Shown here: one piece after another, positions 34,392 through 44,819 of the stretch
Position numbering within the stretch: position 1 is the stretch's first letter
How the letters are laid out: each line of letters begins with the position of its first letter
NCBI RefSeq assembly: GCF_019219075.1
Contig: NZ_JAHUWJ010000008.1
Coordinates: forward strand, 62,001-126,000
Length of the DNA: 64,000 bases
Source: Chitinophaga sp. sic0106
GTDB taxonomy: Bacteria > Bacteroidota > Bacteroidia > Chitinophagales > Chitinophagaceae
Direction: 5' to 3'
The notes under the pieces: generated by a model
The model's input: the letters and a program-made list of their open reading frames with translations, nothing else
Told to the model about the DNA's origin: nothing
Database searches by the model: none
Program-made: the position numbers and the translations under genes

Positions 34392-36851
34392 ATGAAACGC
34401 TACACATATATTTCGCTGGCGGCGCTGATGGCTTCCTGTGCTGTGTTTAAGAACAGTCACAAAAAGAAAGCACAGCCTGCTGCCACTACTACCGCTGCCG
34501 CCAAACCGGCAGCCCTGCCTAATAAAAACGGCGTGAAATCCTTTGCGGAGGTGATCACTAAAAACATGGTCACCAAACCTGGTATGTTTACTGTACATGC
34601 CAGCGCCGACCTGGATAGTATCTATCTCGAAATACCTGACAGTCTCCTGAACCGCGACATCCTCGTACTGAACAGGATTGTGAAGAGCCCGGGTAATATC
34701 AACGTATATGCAGGCGAAGAGCTCTACAATGGTGTTTACCACTTTGAAAAAGGTGCGGACGATAAGATTTGCATCCGCGAGGTAGACATGGAAAACATCG
34801 CGGATCCTGGTAGCCTGTTTTACAACAACGTAAAAGACAATAACCTTGGCCCGGTGGTGGCAACGCTGCCTATCAAAGCCTATGGTAAGGACTCTGCGTC
34901 GTCTGTGATACTGTTTTCCGCCTATGTAAAAGAAACCAGTAGTTTCATGCACCTCGTGGATAAGAATGACTCGCTCAGAAGAAGAGTCGCCTATCCCCTG
35001 ATTAAGAATATTGAAATTACGGACGTACGTGCTTATCCGCTCAACCTGGAACTGGCGGTGAACAAAGACTGCCCGGACAGAGATGAAGCAAGTATTTATT
35101 CTCTCGAATCAAATACCTCCCTGGTATTACTGCCGGCAAAACCAATGGTACGCAGGATTATAGATACCCGTGTAGGTTATTTTCCAATGTACCAGAGCTA
35201 TTTTGAAGATGATCAGCAAAAGGCAGAGCGACTCGCCATTGCCCGCCGCTGGCGCCTGGAGCCTAAACCGGAAGATGCAGACAAATATAAAAGAGGGGAA
35301 CTGGTAGAACCAGCTAAACCAATTGTTTACTATATCGATCCTAAAACACCTAAGCTATGGCGCAAATACCTGATCATGGGTGTGAACGACTGGCAGGTAG
35401 CCTTCGAAAAAGCAGGGTTTAAGAACGCCATCGTGGCCAGGGAATGGCCGGAAGGAGATACCACCATGCATATGGACGACGCCCGCTTCTCTTTCATCAA
35501 CTACTTCCCTTCTGAAGTATCCAATGCCTACGGTCCGAATGTAATAGACCCGCGCAGCGGCGAAATCATACAAACGCATATCGGTTGGTATCACAACGTG
35601 ATGCAACTGCTGAGAAACTGGTATATGCTGCAGGCAGGTCCTAACGACCCGCAGGCACGCCACGCCAAATTTGATGATGAGCTGATGGGACAGCTGATCC
35701 GCTTTGTATCCAGCCATGAAGTAGGCCACACGCTTGGCTTACGTCATAACTTCGGCAGCAGCAGTATGACACCGGTGGATAGCCTGCGCAGCATTACTTA
35801 CCTGCGGGCACATGGGCATACCGCCAGCATCATGGACTACGCCCGCTTTAACTATGTGGCACAGCCGGAAGATCGTATTCCGCAACAGTTACTGTTTCCA
35901 CGCATTGGAGAGTATGATCAGTGGGCGATTAAATGGGGATATACTTATACCGGCAATAACATGCATGCCGACAATAAACAATTCCACGATATGACGAGTG
36001 CCGCGCTGGCAGCTAATCCACGACTGTGGTTTGGAGACGGGGAAATTAAAAAGGTGGACCCGCGCTGCCAGACCGAAGACCTCGGTGATGATGCTGCCAA
36101 AGCAGGCACCTACGGTATCGAAAACCTGAAGCGTGTTATGAAAAACCTGCCGGTGTGGACGTACAATCCGGAAGGGTTACACGATGATCTGTCCAGCATG
36201 TACCGTCAGGTGCAAAGTCAGTACTTCAGGTATATGAACCATGCCTTGCAGTATATAGGTACGCTTACTTATACATTCCGCGCTGATGGCGACAAGCAGC
36301 CGGTGATAGCAGCGGTGTCAACAGAAAAACAACTGGCCGCACTTAGCTTTTTGGATAAGCAATTGTTTACCACACCTACCTGGCTGATTGATCCGCAGAT
36401 TATGTCGATGACGGCAAACCCTGCACCGGTAGGCCAGGAGTTTCTGGGCGACCTCCAGGCACGCGTGATGAACTCCCTGCTGGATTACAAGCGCCTGGAT
36501 TATCAGCAAACCAACTACGAGCGCTTTGATAAGAAATCATTAGGAGTAGATAAATTATTATCAGTGCTGCATGGCATGACCTGGCGCGAACTGGGTAATG
36601 GTGCTATTAAAATGGACCCTTACCGCCGTGATCTGCAAAAGAATTACGTAGGCGCCTTACTCGATAACCTGAGTAATCCGGCCTATGCGGAAGGGGAGTC
36701 GGACGTGTTTTCTCTCCTGCTGGCAGAAGCAGATAACCTGCATCACCAGATCAAGCAAGCTATGCCAAAAGCCGCTACCACTGTGGATAAAGCCCACCTG
36801 GCGGACCTGGATGCAAGAATGACTCAATTCGAAAATAAACGGAAAAAATAA
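34392..36851 (+). CDS. Zinc-dependent metzincin protease (copy 1, DUF5117/EcxA type)
   Basis: This 819-residue exported protein has a lipoprotein-type signal (MKRYTYISLAALMASC). After an Ala/Lys-rich linker come DUF5118/DUF5117-like domains (about 50-330, GELVEPAKPIVYYIDP near 300). The zinc site HEVGHTLGLRHNF starts at residue 442 (HExxHxxGxxH), followed by the Met-turn SIMDYARFNYV near 478. The rest is the EcxA_zinc-bd/DUF4953-like C-terminus. It cleaves proteins at the cell surface or in the periplasm. Its paralogue at 37590 is almost identical around the active site. Confidence 0.92.
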   Translation: MKRYTYISLAALMASCAVFKNSHKKKAQPAATTTAAAKPAALPNKNGVKSFAEVITKNMVTKPGMFTVHASADLDSIYLEIPDSLLNRDILVLNRIVKSPGNINVYAGEELYNGVYHFEKGADDKICIREVDMENIADPGSLFYNNVKDNNLGPVVATLPIKAYGKDSASSVILFSAYVKETSSFMHLVDKNDSLRRRVAYPLIKNIEITDVRAYPLNLELAVNKDCPDRDEASIYSLESNTSLVLLPAKPMVRRIIDTRVGYFPMYQSYFEDDQQKAERLAIARRWRLEPKPEDADKYKRGELVEPAKPIVYYIDPKTPKLWRKYLIMGVNDWQVAFEKAGFKNAIVAREWPEGDTTMHMDDARFSFINYFPSEVSNAYGPNVIDPRSGEIIQTHIGWYHNVMQLLRNWYMLQAGPNDPQARHAKFDDELMGQLIRFVSSHEVGHTLGLRHNFGSSSMTPVDSLRSITYLRAHGHTASIMDYARFNYVAQPEDRIPQQLLFPRIGEYDQWAIKWGYTYTGNNMHADNKQFHDMTSAALAANPRLWFGDGEIKKVDPRCQTEDLGDDAAKAGTYGIENLKRVMKNLPVWTYNPEGLHDDLSSMYRQVQSQYFRYMNHALQYIGTLTYTFRADGDKQPVIAAVSTEKQLAALSFLDKQLFTTPTWLIDPQIMSMTANPAPVGQEFLGDLQARVMNSLLDYKRLDYQQTNYERFDKKSLGVDKLLSVLHGMTWRELGNGAIKMDPYRRDLQKNYVGALLDNLSNPAYAEGESDVFSLLLAEADNLHHQIKQAMPKAATTVDKAHLADLDARMTQFENKRKK

Positions 36852-36876
36852 ACTTTAGCAGTGTTGATGAGTACAG

Positions 36877-36906
36877 GCCTCCTGCCTGGTTAGCAGGAGG
36901 CTTTTT
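36877..36906 (+). terminator. Intrinsic terminator between the two metzincin modules
   Basis: GCCTCCTGC-CTGGTTA-GCAGGAGGC is followed by TTTTT. It separates the first lipoprotein-protease pair from the second, so each may be expressed independently. Confidence 0.9.
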
Positions 36907-37019
36907 GTTACACTGTTGTAGAGAGAAGAAAATTTCCAGTAATGACTAGTTCAAAGATACCGGTCAGGTGTTTTAGTCAGTATTACAAACTGTATAACCT
37001 ATTCGCTATGCCGTTTAAA

Positions 37020-37532
37020 ATGAAAAATATATTGCTGGCAGCGGCTTTGCCGTTGATGCTGGTAAGTTGTGATAGCGGGGTGAAGAAGGCGCCACCACGT
37101 AAAAGTATGCCGGGGGCTTATATACCAGGCGCGGAAACGGAGGAAAGTTCCGGTACTGTGAAAAAAGAATGGGACAACACTTTACCTTTTGAAACGCGTG
37201 TAGTAGATTTGTCGGCAACAGCTATTTCTACTACCTACTATAGTGTTGCCTTACCGGACAACTTCTACGATTCAATCGCCTTTAGCCTGGCGGACAGGTA
37301 TCGTCCTATCGCCATGAATTTGCTGGAAGGGTGGCTGCAAGCGGATCAGAAGGGTATTATCCTGGATCTGCGGACTACCAACGGCAGTAATAAGAGTGCC
37401 AACTATTCTATCAGGCTGGATAAAAAGCAGGTGCCATTGCAGCTCCTATGGGACGATGCATCTGAAAAAAGGTCTGAAAAGTATATCAACCTGATAAAAA
37501 CGGTTCCGGAAATACAGGCAGTCACGCAATAA
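37020..37532 (+). CDS. Lipoprotein of duplicated metalloprotease locus (copy 2)
   Basis: The ATG at 37020 gives the signal MKNILLAAALPLMLVSC (170 residues); ATGs at 37008 and 36942 are also in frame. The mature part matches copy 1 at 33805 in order and motifs: KSMPGAYIP, TLPFETRVVDLSATAIS, DSIAFSLADRYRP, GIILDLRTTNG, LQLLWDDAS and the last helix YINLIKTVPEIQAV. It is the first gene of the second module, followed by the second metzincin 57 nt later. No known family was recognised. Constant pairing with the protease argues for a dedicated partner. Confidence 0.75.
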   Translation: MKNILLAAALPLMLVSCDSGVKKAPPRKSMPGAYIPGAETEESSGTVKKEWDNTLPFETRVVDLSATAISTTYYSVALPDNFYDSIAFSLADRYRPIAMNLLEGWLQADQKGIILDLRTTNGSNKSANYSIRLDKKQVPLQLLWDDASEKRSEKYINLIKTVPEIQAVTQ

Positions 37533-37589
37533 GTATGGACTATACTTCCATTATTTACTCATTCCAAAATCCTTAATAGTAGATCTGTG

Positions 37590-40046
37590 ATGAAACACTA
37601 TGCATATATTCCTTTAGTTACACTGGTGGCTTCCTGCGCGGTGTTTAAAGGTGGAAATAAAAAGAAGCAGAAAGCCGCCGCCGCTACAGCAGCGGCCGCA
37701 AAGCCTGCAGCACCGGTAGCAAAACCTAATAAAAACGGCGTACTGCCTTTTGATAAAGTAGTGACCAGCAGCTTGATTAAAAAAGCCGGGATGTTTACTT
37801 TATACAAAACCGCTTCGATGGATACCCTGTATATGGAAATTCCGGACAGCCTGCTGGGCCGCGATTTCATGGTGGTAAACCGGTTGAAAAAATCACCGGC
37901 AGGTTCTGGTCTGTTTGCCGGGGAGTCGCTGGATGAAAACACCGTTTTCTTCGAAAAAGGTGCCAATGAAACCCTGAAGATGCGCCTGAATCTGGTGATT
38001 GCAGATGCAGATACCAGTGATGTTATTTATAAAGCCGTACTTCAGTCTAACAACGCGCCGGTGGCCGCCAGTCTGCCTATTAAAGCATACGGCAAGGATT
38101 CCGCCAGCTATGTAATCGATCTGGGTAAGTATTTAAAAGAAGCATCGGCCATATCCAATGGTGTAAGCAATAATAGGCTGACCAGTATGGTGATGGTCAA
38201 AAGCTTTAAAGATATTGAGGTAGTGTCCTCAGAAAGTTATCCGGAGAATCTGGAAATCATTACCCGCAAAAACGGTAACAGCAAGCCTACGGAGAAACAA
38301 ACAATGGGTGCGCCAGTATCCCTGGAATCTTCCACTTCCATTGTGTTATTGCCTAAAACACCTATGCAGCGCCGGTTCACGGATTTTCGTGTAGGCTTCT
38401 TTGCTGATTACCTCACCGAGTTTGGGGATAGTCAGCAGCGTGCGGAACGCCGCGACTTCATTGTTCGCTGGCGCCTGGAGCCCAAGCCGGAAGATGTGGA
38501 GAAATATAAAAGAGGGGAGCTGGTAGAACCTGCCAAACCTATAGTGTACTATATCGATCCGGCTACGCCTAAGCAATGGCGCAAGTACCTGATCCAGGGT
38601 GTAAACGACTGGCAGGTGGCTTTCGAGAAGGCGGGATTCAAAAATGCCATCCTGGCAAAAGAATGGCCGGAGAACGATTCTACAATGAGTATGGATGATG
38701 TGCGTTATTCGTTCATCAACTATTTCCCGTCACCTGTAGCCAACGCTTATGGGCCAAATGTGCATGATCCGCGCAGTGGCGAAATTATTCAGACGCATAT
38801 CGGCTGGTACCATAACGTGATGAGCCTGGTGCGTAACTGGTATATGATCCAGGGTGCGCCTAATGATCCGATGGCACGTAAGCCTAAGTTTGATGATGAG
38901 CTGATGGGACAGCTGATCCGCTTTGTGTCCAGTCATGAGGTGGGCCACACACTGGGCCTGCGCCACAACTTCGGCAGCAGCGCGATGACGCCGGTAGACA
39001 GCCTGCGTAGCATTTCTTACCTCCACAAACACGGTCATACCGCCAGCATCATGGACTATGCCCGTTTCAACTATGTAGCACAACCGCAGGATAACATCCC
39101 GCAGGAGCTCCTGTTTCCACGCATCGGAGAATACGACCAATGGGCGATTGAGTGGGGGTATAAACTGATCTATGCACCTACGGCAGCAAAAGACAAGGAA
39201 ATCCTGGATCAGGTAGTTACCAAACGCCTGAACGAAAATCCACGCCTTTGGTTTGGAGATGGTGAAAGCCGCCAGGATGATGCCCGCTGTCAGACAGAAG
39301 ACCTGGGTGATAATGCTGCCAAAGCCAGTGCCCTGGGTATTGAAAATCTGAAACGCGTAGTAGCCAACCTGCCGGAGTGGACCCGCGAGGAAGCAGGCCT
39401 CAATAAAACCCTGGATGAAATTTATAAGGAAGTGAAAGGCCAGTACGAGCGTTACATGAATCATGTAATTAAGTATGTAGGTACTACCAATTACACCGCC
39501 CGTCCTGAAGGAGATAACCGTCCTGCATATACGCCGGTGCCGAGGCAGTTGCAGATAGATGCCGTGAAGTTCTTCAATGAGCAGCTGTTTACTACGCCTA
39601 CCTGGATACTGGACGCTAAAGTTACAAGTATGGTAGGTGCGCCAGCTATCAAGGATTATGTGCAGGATATGCAGAAAAAAATAATGGCTTCCCTGTACGG
39701 TGCCGGGCGCCTCAACTTCATACTGAGTAATGAGCGCAGGTTTGGTAAAGAAGCGATGGGTGTGGAAGAGTTTATTGCGATGGTTCATGAGGGTATCTGG
39801 GGGAATATGAAAGGTGATGCTTACCGCCGCAACCTGCAGAAAGTATACCTGAATGCGGTTAATAATATCCTGAGCTCAGCAGCATCAGATGATACTGAAA
39901 CAGATGTTTCTTCCCTGGTACGCCTGGATGTGGTAAAAATTCAATCACAGGTAAAGCAGGCAATGAACAGTAATAATGATGCCATTACCAAGGCGCACCT
40001 GGCAGATATCAATGGCAGGATAGAAAAAATATTGTCGAAAAAGTAA
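37590..40046 (+). CDS. Zinc-dependent metzincin protease (copy 2, DUF5117/EcxA type)
   Basis: The ATG at 37590 (after a GTG at 37587) gives MKHYAYIPLVTLVASC, a lipoprotein signal; the product has 818 residues. The architecture equals copy 1: an Ala-rich linker, DUF5118/5117-like domains with GELVEPAKPIVYYIDP, the zinc motif HEVGHTLGLRHNF from residue 449, the Met-turn SIMDYARFNYV, then an EcxA-like tail. It differs most in the N-terminal third and the last 150 residues, so substrates may differ. It is followed within 60 nt by the FecR gene, tying the module to the regulon. Confidence 0.92.
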   Translation: MKHYAYIPLVTLVASCAVFKGGNKKKQKAAAATAAAAKPAAPVAKPNKNGVLPFDKVVTSSLIKKAGMFTLYKTASMDTLYMEIPDSLLGRDFMVVNRLKKSPAGSGLFAGESLDENTVFFEKGANETLKMRLNLVIADADTSDVIYKAVLQSNNAPVAASLPIKAYGKDSASYVIDLGKYLKEASAISNGVSNNRLTSMVMVKSFKDIEVVSSESYPENLEIITRKNGNSKPTEKQTMGAPVSLESSTSIVLLPKTPMQRRFTDFRVGFFADYLTEFGDSQQRAERRDFIVRWRLEPKPEDVEKYKRGELVEPAKPIVYYIDPATPKQWRKYLIQGVNDWQVAFEKAGFKNAILAKEWPENDSTMSMDDVRYSFINYFPSPVANAYGPNVHDPRSGEIIQTHIGWYHNVMSLVRNWYMIQGAPNDPMARKPKFDDELMGQLIRFVSSHEVGHTLGLRHNFGSSAMTPVDSLRSISYLHKHGHTASIMDYARFNYVAQPQDNIPQELLFPRIGEYDQWAIEWGYKLIYAPTAAKDKEILDQVVTKRLNENPRLWFGDGESRQDDARCQTEDLGDNAAKASALGIENLKRVVANLPEWTREEAGLNKTLDEIYKEVKGQYERYMNHVIKYVGTTNYTARPEGDNRPAYTPVPRQLQIDAVKFFNEQLFTTPTWILDAKVTSMVGAPAIKDYVQDMQKKIMASLYGAGRLNFILSNERRFGKEAMGVEEFIAMVHEGIWGNMKGDAYRRNLQKVYLNAVNNILSSAASDDTETDVSSLVRLDVVKIQSQVKQAMNSNNDAITKAHLADINGRIEKILSKK

Positions 40047-40097
40047 AAGATAGATAATTTGTCAACACCATTATCCGAGCAGCAGGAAATTGAAATC

Positions 40098-41291
40098 ATG
40101 GAAAGAATTGCCGGTTTGCTATTGGGCAGAGAACAGGGCGCGCTGAGCGAAGCGGAAGCGCAGGAGCTGCAGCAGTGGCTGGATCAGCAGTCCGATGATC
40201 ACCGTGCCTTCTATGATGATATGACCACATCGCCAGTGCTGGAGGCATCGCTACGAACGATGCAGCAGGTAGACGAGGTGGCTGCGCTGGATGATGTATG
40301 GAATCGTATAGGCGTTCCTGTTGACGAAAAAATGATTCCCGCAAAGCGGGTATGGATGCGATGGGCTGCTGCGGCAGCCATCGCATCTGTGATTGTAATC
40401 ACTTCCGCCATACTATTCCTTCATAAGCAAAGCAAAACCCTGGAAACTCCAATGGCCGCACGTTACACCAGTGACGTGTTGCCCGGAGGAGACAGAGCAG
40501 TGCTGGAGCTTGCCGACGGTAGCCAGATTGTGCTGGACAGCGCACATAGCGGCGTGCTGGCAGTCCAGGGCAATGCCAGCGTGTTGAAGAAAGAGGACGG
40601 AACGATTGCCTACACTGCTTCCGGCAATGCCGTAGCACAGGAAATTACCTATAACAAAATGAGTACACCCCGAGGCGGCCAGTATAAACTGATGCTGCCA
40701 GACGGTACACGGGTATGGCTAAACGCAGCTTCTTCGCTGCGTTATCCTTCCGCATTTACGGGCAATAACAGAACCGTTGAACTCACCGGCGAGGCTTATT
40801 TCGAAGTGGCGCCAGATGCATCCAAACAATTTTATGTAAATGTAGCAAGAGGGGAAAAAGCACCATTGAGCGTGCAGGTATTGGGAACCAGCTTTAATAT
40901 ACAAGCCTATCCGGACGAACCTGTGCATAGTGCTACCCTTGAAACGGGTAAAATCCGTGTCATTAATAACGAAAACGACGTGGTGCTGACGCCAGGCCAA
41001 CAGGCGCAGACAGCCACCAATGACCAGTTTAGAGTAATAAATGCCGACCTGAATGAAGTATTGGCCTGGAAAGCAGGGTTATTCTATCTGCAGGATGCCT
41101 CCATCCAGGAGATTATGCGCCAGGTAAGCCGCTGGTATGATGTAGATGTAATTTATGAAGGTAACATCACACAGCAGTTTATTGGCAAGATACCGCGTAA
41201 TACGAATTTATCAGATGTCTTAACTATACTTGAATCAACAGGATACGTACACTTTGAACTGAAAGGAAAACAATTGACCGTTCGACCATAA
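40098..41291 (+). CDS. FecR-family anti-sigma factor
   Basis: FecR proteins span the inner membrane and control a cognate ECF sigma factor. From the ATG at 40098 the product has 397 residues; a TTG at 40059 would add 13. The N-terminal cytoplasmic part (about 1-85) is helical (MERIAGLLLGREQGAL, AQELQQWLDQQSDD). One membrane helix follows (AAAAAIASVIVITSAILFL). The periplasmic FecR domain has TPRGGQYKLMLPDGTRVWLNA, TGEAYFEVAPD and LSVQVLGTSFNIQAYPD, and the C-terminal domain IMRQVSRWYDVDV is DUF4974-like. It sits upstream of the STN-bearing SusC, the expected signal source. Confidence 0.95.
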   Translation: MERIAGLLLGREQGALSEAEAQELQQWLDQQSDDHRAFYDDMTTSPVLEASLRTMQQVDEVAALDDVWNRIGVPVDEKMIPAKRVWMRWAAAAAIASVIVITSAILFLHKQSKTLETPMAARYTSDVLPGGDRAVLELADGSQIVLDSAHSGVLAVQGNASVLKKEDGTIAYTASGNAVAQEITYNKMSTPRGGQYKLMLPDGTRVWLNAASSLRYPSAFTGNNRTVELTGEAYFEVAPDASKQFYVNVARGEKAPLSVQVLGTSFNIQAYPDEPVHSATLETGKIRVINNENDVVLTPGQQAQTATNDQFRVINADLNEVLAWKAGLFYLQDASIQEIMRQVSRWYDVDVIYEGNITQQFIGKIPRNTNLSDVLTILESTGYVHFELKGKQLTVRP

Positions 41292-41439
41292 TCATAAAAT
41301 CTAAATCGCTTACAACATGAATGAATGTAACTTTTTACCAACTGCGAAGCCCGGCGCTTCTGCTCTGCTGTGTATATGACCACCACAGCTCATTTTTGCT
41401 TATTACCTATTATTCAAATTTTTGAAATTCTTCTGCCTG

Positions 41440-44400
41440 ATGAAGTCAAAGAAAATAGGGGTGTTGTGTGCCAACACCTGCCTGGCCTTCCTGCAACGAG
41501 GGTATTATTTCGCTATACTTTTCCTGGCGTCATTGCTTGCATTTACGCCGGCGCTATCTGCGCAAACCGTTAATCTCTCCCTAAAAAATACGCCGATTGA
41601 GAAGGCTTGTAAGGAGATAGAAAAACAAACGGGGTATAATTTCGTATACCCGAAAGAGTTAAGAGACAAAAACTACCAGGTAAATGTAGACCTGAAGAAT
41701 GAAGATGTAAAGACAGCTATAGAAAAGGTATTTCATGGTTCGCCGTTTGAGTACAGGGTGGTAAATAAAGTTGTATCCATCAACACTGCGGCTCAAAAAA
41801 AGAATAGCGCACCGATAGCAGATACGGTTAATATCATTGGTACTATTCGCGATGAAAATGGTCGCGGCATGTCTAATGCGTCCGTCACTTCTTCCTACAC
41901 TAAAAAAACTGCCCTGACCGATGTAAACGGTAATTTTAGTTTGAAAGGTGTAAAACTGGGGGAAGATATTATTGCCACCTTCGTGGGTTATAACGCAGGC
42001 AGATTTACCCTGATATCTACCACCGAGCGGCAGTATACTATTTACATGAAAGTGGCTACCAATGACCTGGATAATGTAGTGATCAAAGCTTACGGTAAAA
42101 CGAGTAAACGTTTGAACACGGGTAATATCACGACTGTTTCAGGAAAAGAAATTGAAGAGCAGCCTATTCAAAATCCATTGGTAGCATTGGCTGGAAAAGT
42201 TCCCGGACTGGTGGTTACTACTAACTACGCGGACCCGACAGCGCCGGTACGCATGGAAATCAGGGGGCGTAATACGATCAATAGCAAATTTTCTACAGAA
42301 CCCCTGATTATAATTGATGGGATACCTATTGTAGCCTCCGAGGATTTCTCTGGTGCAGCAGGAGGCGTTACGCCCATTGCTACCGGCTTGAATCAAAGCC
42401 ATATCGGTCCTGCCATGAGTGCATTCTACGGCATCAATCCACGTGATATTCAATCCATAGAAGTCTTGAAAGATGCGGGTAGTACGGCCATCTATGGTAG
42501 TCGTGGTGCTAACGGTGTCATCCTCATCACCACTAAAAGAGGCAATGGTTACCGTAGTGATTTTTCTCTGAACCTTGCACAGGGACTAACCAACGGTGCT
42601 ATATTTACCAGGTACCTGGACACAAAGGACTATTTACAGATGCGCAGGGAAGCATATGCCAACGAAGGCCTAACTCCCTCCGCGGTACCAGGTGTTAATT
42701 ATGCACCTGATCTATTCCAGTGGGATACTACGAGAAATACCGACTGGGGGAAATACTTCTACGGGGGCACCGGTAAAAGAACCAGTGTAAGTGCAGCGCT
42801 AACTGGTGGTGGCATTGCAATTAATTATCGTGTAAGCGGTAATTACGTTAAAACAACTGCTATCGACAACCTTTCCGGAGGTCAGCAATCAGGAGGGCTT
42901 AGTACTGCATTAACCGTTTATAGTTCCAATCAGCGGTTTAAACTGGACCTGACATCCAGCCTGTCTAAAATGAGTAACGACGAGCTTAATACCGCCGGTA
43001 GTCTGCGAAATGCCCCTAATATGCCATTACCATACCTGCCGAATGGGCAGGTTGACTTTGAGGCCTTCCGCAACAGTACCTTCCCGTATGATTTTCTATT
43101 CAGAAAGAGTGCGACTGCATCCACCAATATGCTGACCGGCATGAATGCTTCTTATGCCATAGCTGATGGATTAAGAATTGGAACTTCCGTAGGTTATAAC
43201 TGGTCTAACAGTAGATCAGAATATAAATCATATCCTTATAAGCGCCCTTCAGGTCCAAACATTGTCAATCTCCTTGGTCAGGCTACCTGGGGTAATTCCA
43301 CTAACAGTACGATCTCTGTAGATCCTAGGATTAACTATGATAAAGTGGTAGGAGAAGGTACTTTAAGTGTAGTGGCAGGTGGTACCTGGCAATATACTGC
43401 TACTGGTTACACCACCATCAAGGGGGATCGGTATGCAGGTAAAGAGCTGATGGGGTCCATTCTGAATGCTCCTATAATATCCGCTACTGATTACTCCTCT
43501 CAATATAAATACGTTGGGGTATTTGCCTCGATTAACTATAACTATGGCAATAAGTATCTGGTTGATCTTGCAGCCAGAAGAGATGGCAGCAGCCGATTTG
43601 GAACAGGCAATCAGTTTGGAAACTTCGGCTCTGTAGCTGCTGCATGGATTGTAAGTGAAGAACCATGGGCAAAATATGTACTGCCAAAAGCGTTTAGTAG
43701 TTTTAAACTCAGAAGTAGCTATGGCGTTACCGGTACAGATGCGGTGGGGGAATACAAGTACCTGACTCAATGGAGTGGCCTTGATCCAGGTTCGATCTAC
43801 AAAATGTACAATTACGATGGTACAACTGTATTGGTATCACAGATCCAGGCAAATAAAAATTATCACTGGCCAGCCAGCCATCAATTTGAAGCCGCAATGG
43901 AAGCTACCTTGTTTAATAGCAGGTTGTCGGTAGATGTGGCCTGGTATCGGAAAAATTGCGATAATCAATTGTTGAGTTACGGTACATCCGCAATCACGGG
44001 ATTTGAATCTGTGGTGACTAACCTCCCGGCAAACGTAGTTAACAAGGGTTGGGAAATTTCTATCAGTGGCAGGATCGTGGATAAAAGGGACTTTAAATGG
44101 TCGGCTAGCCTGAATACCAGCTTTGTTAAAAACATCATGAAAGATTATCCTGAGATTGAAAAATCCTCCTACTACAGCCAATACAAAATTGGAGGCTCTT
44201 TGGATGATCGCTTTTTATATAATCAGCTGGGAATAGATCCACAAACGGGCCTGCCTTTTTACCAGGATTATAACAAAGATGGAGTTATTACTACAGATAA
44301 TACCTCCTTTCCGGGCGCTGCGGATAACAGGATTGTAGTGAATACAGTTCCTAAATTATATGGCGGAATCAGTACCACCCTTCAGTATAAGGCTTTTTCA

Positions 44401-44811
44401 TTGAGTGCTAATATGGATGCCAGAAGGTATTATGAGTCTTTACCTGCCAGTGCAATGGGAGCACTGAATGTTAATGTGCCCTACTATATATATAATAACA
44501 GGTGGAAAGGCGTTGGTGACAGTACAGCGAAGTATGCCAAGCCATTAATATCAGGTAACAAAGAGGTTAATAGTGTTGGTAGTTCGCAAAAAGCTTATCA
44601 GCTGATCAATCTTTTCAGGATACAATCCCTGGTAATAAGTTATGCCATGCCTGCCACGTGGGTTACAAAGGCACATATGAAAAATGTAAACCTGAATATA
44701 TCCACCAATAACTTATTTATGTTCAGCAACTTTATCGGGGCTGATCCCCAGGCAACTGGCTCCAGGCCTTCACTGCGTGTGATCAACTTCGGAATTAACT
44801 GCACCTTTTAA
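41440..44811 (+). CDS. SusC/RagA-family TonB-linked outer membrane protein with STN domain
   Basis: The ATG at 41440 is used; the frame is also open to a TTG at 41422. The product has 1123 residues. Signal peptide (to about 42, ending LSAQ), then an STN domain (about 43-115: VNLSLKNTPIEKACKEIEKQ, VNVDLKNEDVKTAIEKVF), a carboxypeptidase-like domain (GTIRDENGRGMSNASVTS), a plug (NPLVALAGKVPGLVV, MEIRGRNTI, IEVLKDAGSTAIYGSRGANG) and a large barrel. The STN domain relays substrate arrival to FecR. With SusD it takes up a bound nutrient; adjacent proteases suggest peptides. Confidence 0.96.
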   Translation: MKSKKIGVLCANTCLAFLQRGYYFAILFLASLLAFTPALSAQTVNLSLKNTPIEKACKEIEKQTGYNFVYPKELRDKNYQVNVDLKNEDVKTAIEKVFHGSPFEYRVVNKVVSINTAAQKKNSAPIADTVNIIGTIRDENGRGMSNASVTSSYTKKTALTDVNGNFSLKGVKLGEDIIATFVGYNAGRFTLISTTERQYTIYMKVATNDLDNVVIKAYGKTSKRLNTGNITTVSGKEIEEQPIQNPLVALAGKVPGLVVTTNYADPTAPVRMEIRGRNTINSKFSTEPLIIIDGIPIVASEDFSGAAGGVTPIATGLNQSHIGPAMSAFYGINPRDIQSIEVLKDAGSTAIYGSRGANGVILITTKRGNGYRSDFSLNLAQGLTNGAIFTRYLDTKDYLQMRREAYANEGLTPSAVPGVNYAPDLFQWDTTRNTDWGKYFYGGTGKRTSVSAALTGGGIAINYRVSGNYVKTTAIDNLSGGQQSGGLSTALTVYSSNQRFKLDLTSSLSKMSNDELNTAGSLRNAPNMPLPYLPNGQVDFEAFRNSTFPYDFLFRKSATASTNMLTGMNASYAIADGLRIGTSVGYNWSNSRSEYKSYPYKRPSGPNIVNLLGQATWGNSTNSTISVDPRINYDKVVGEGTLSVVAGGTWQYTATGYTTIKGDRYAGKELMGSILNAPIISATDYSSQYKYVGVFASINYNYGNKYLVDLAARRDGSSRFGTGNQFGNFGSVAAAWIVSEEPWAKYVLPKAFSSFKLRSSYGVTGTDAVGEYKYLTQWSGLDPGSIYKMYNYDGTTVLVSQIQANKNYHWPASHQFEAAMEATLFNSRLSVDVAWYRKNCDNQLLSYGTSAITGFESVVTNLPANVVNKGWEISISGRIVDKRDFKWSASLNTSFVKNIMKDYPEIEKSSYYSQYKIGGSLDDRFLYNQLGIDPQTGLPFYQDYNKDGVITTDNTSFPGAADNRIVVNTVPKLYGGISTTLQYKAFSLSANMDARRYYESLPASAMGALNVNVPYYIYNNRWKGVGDSTAKYAKPLISGNKEVNSVGSSQKAYQLINLFRIQSLVISYAMPATWVTKAHMKNVNLNISTNNLFMFSNFIGADPQATGSRPSLRVINFGINCTF

Positions 44812-44819
44812 TTCTAGCC

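Noticed and set aside
38730..39788. 352-codon open frame antisense to the second metzincin gene
   Set aside because: Shadow of the coding strand; the zinc motif and Met-turn show the real frame.
33805..40046. Tandem duplication as a sign of an insertion sequence
   Set aside because: No transposase, terminal inverted repeats or target duplications are visible; it looks like gene duplication.
41325..41390. Short ATG frame between FecR and SusC genes
   Set aside because: About 20 codons, no signal peptide and no supporting site; could be chance.
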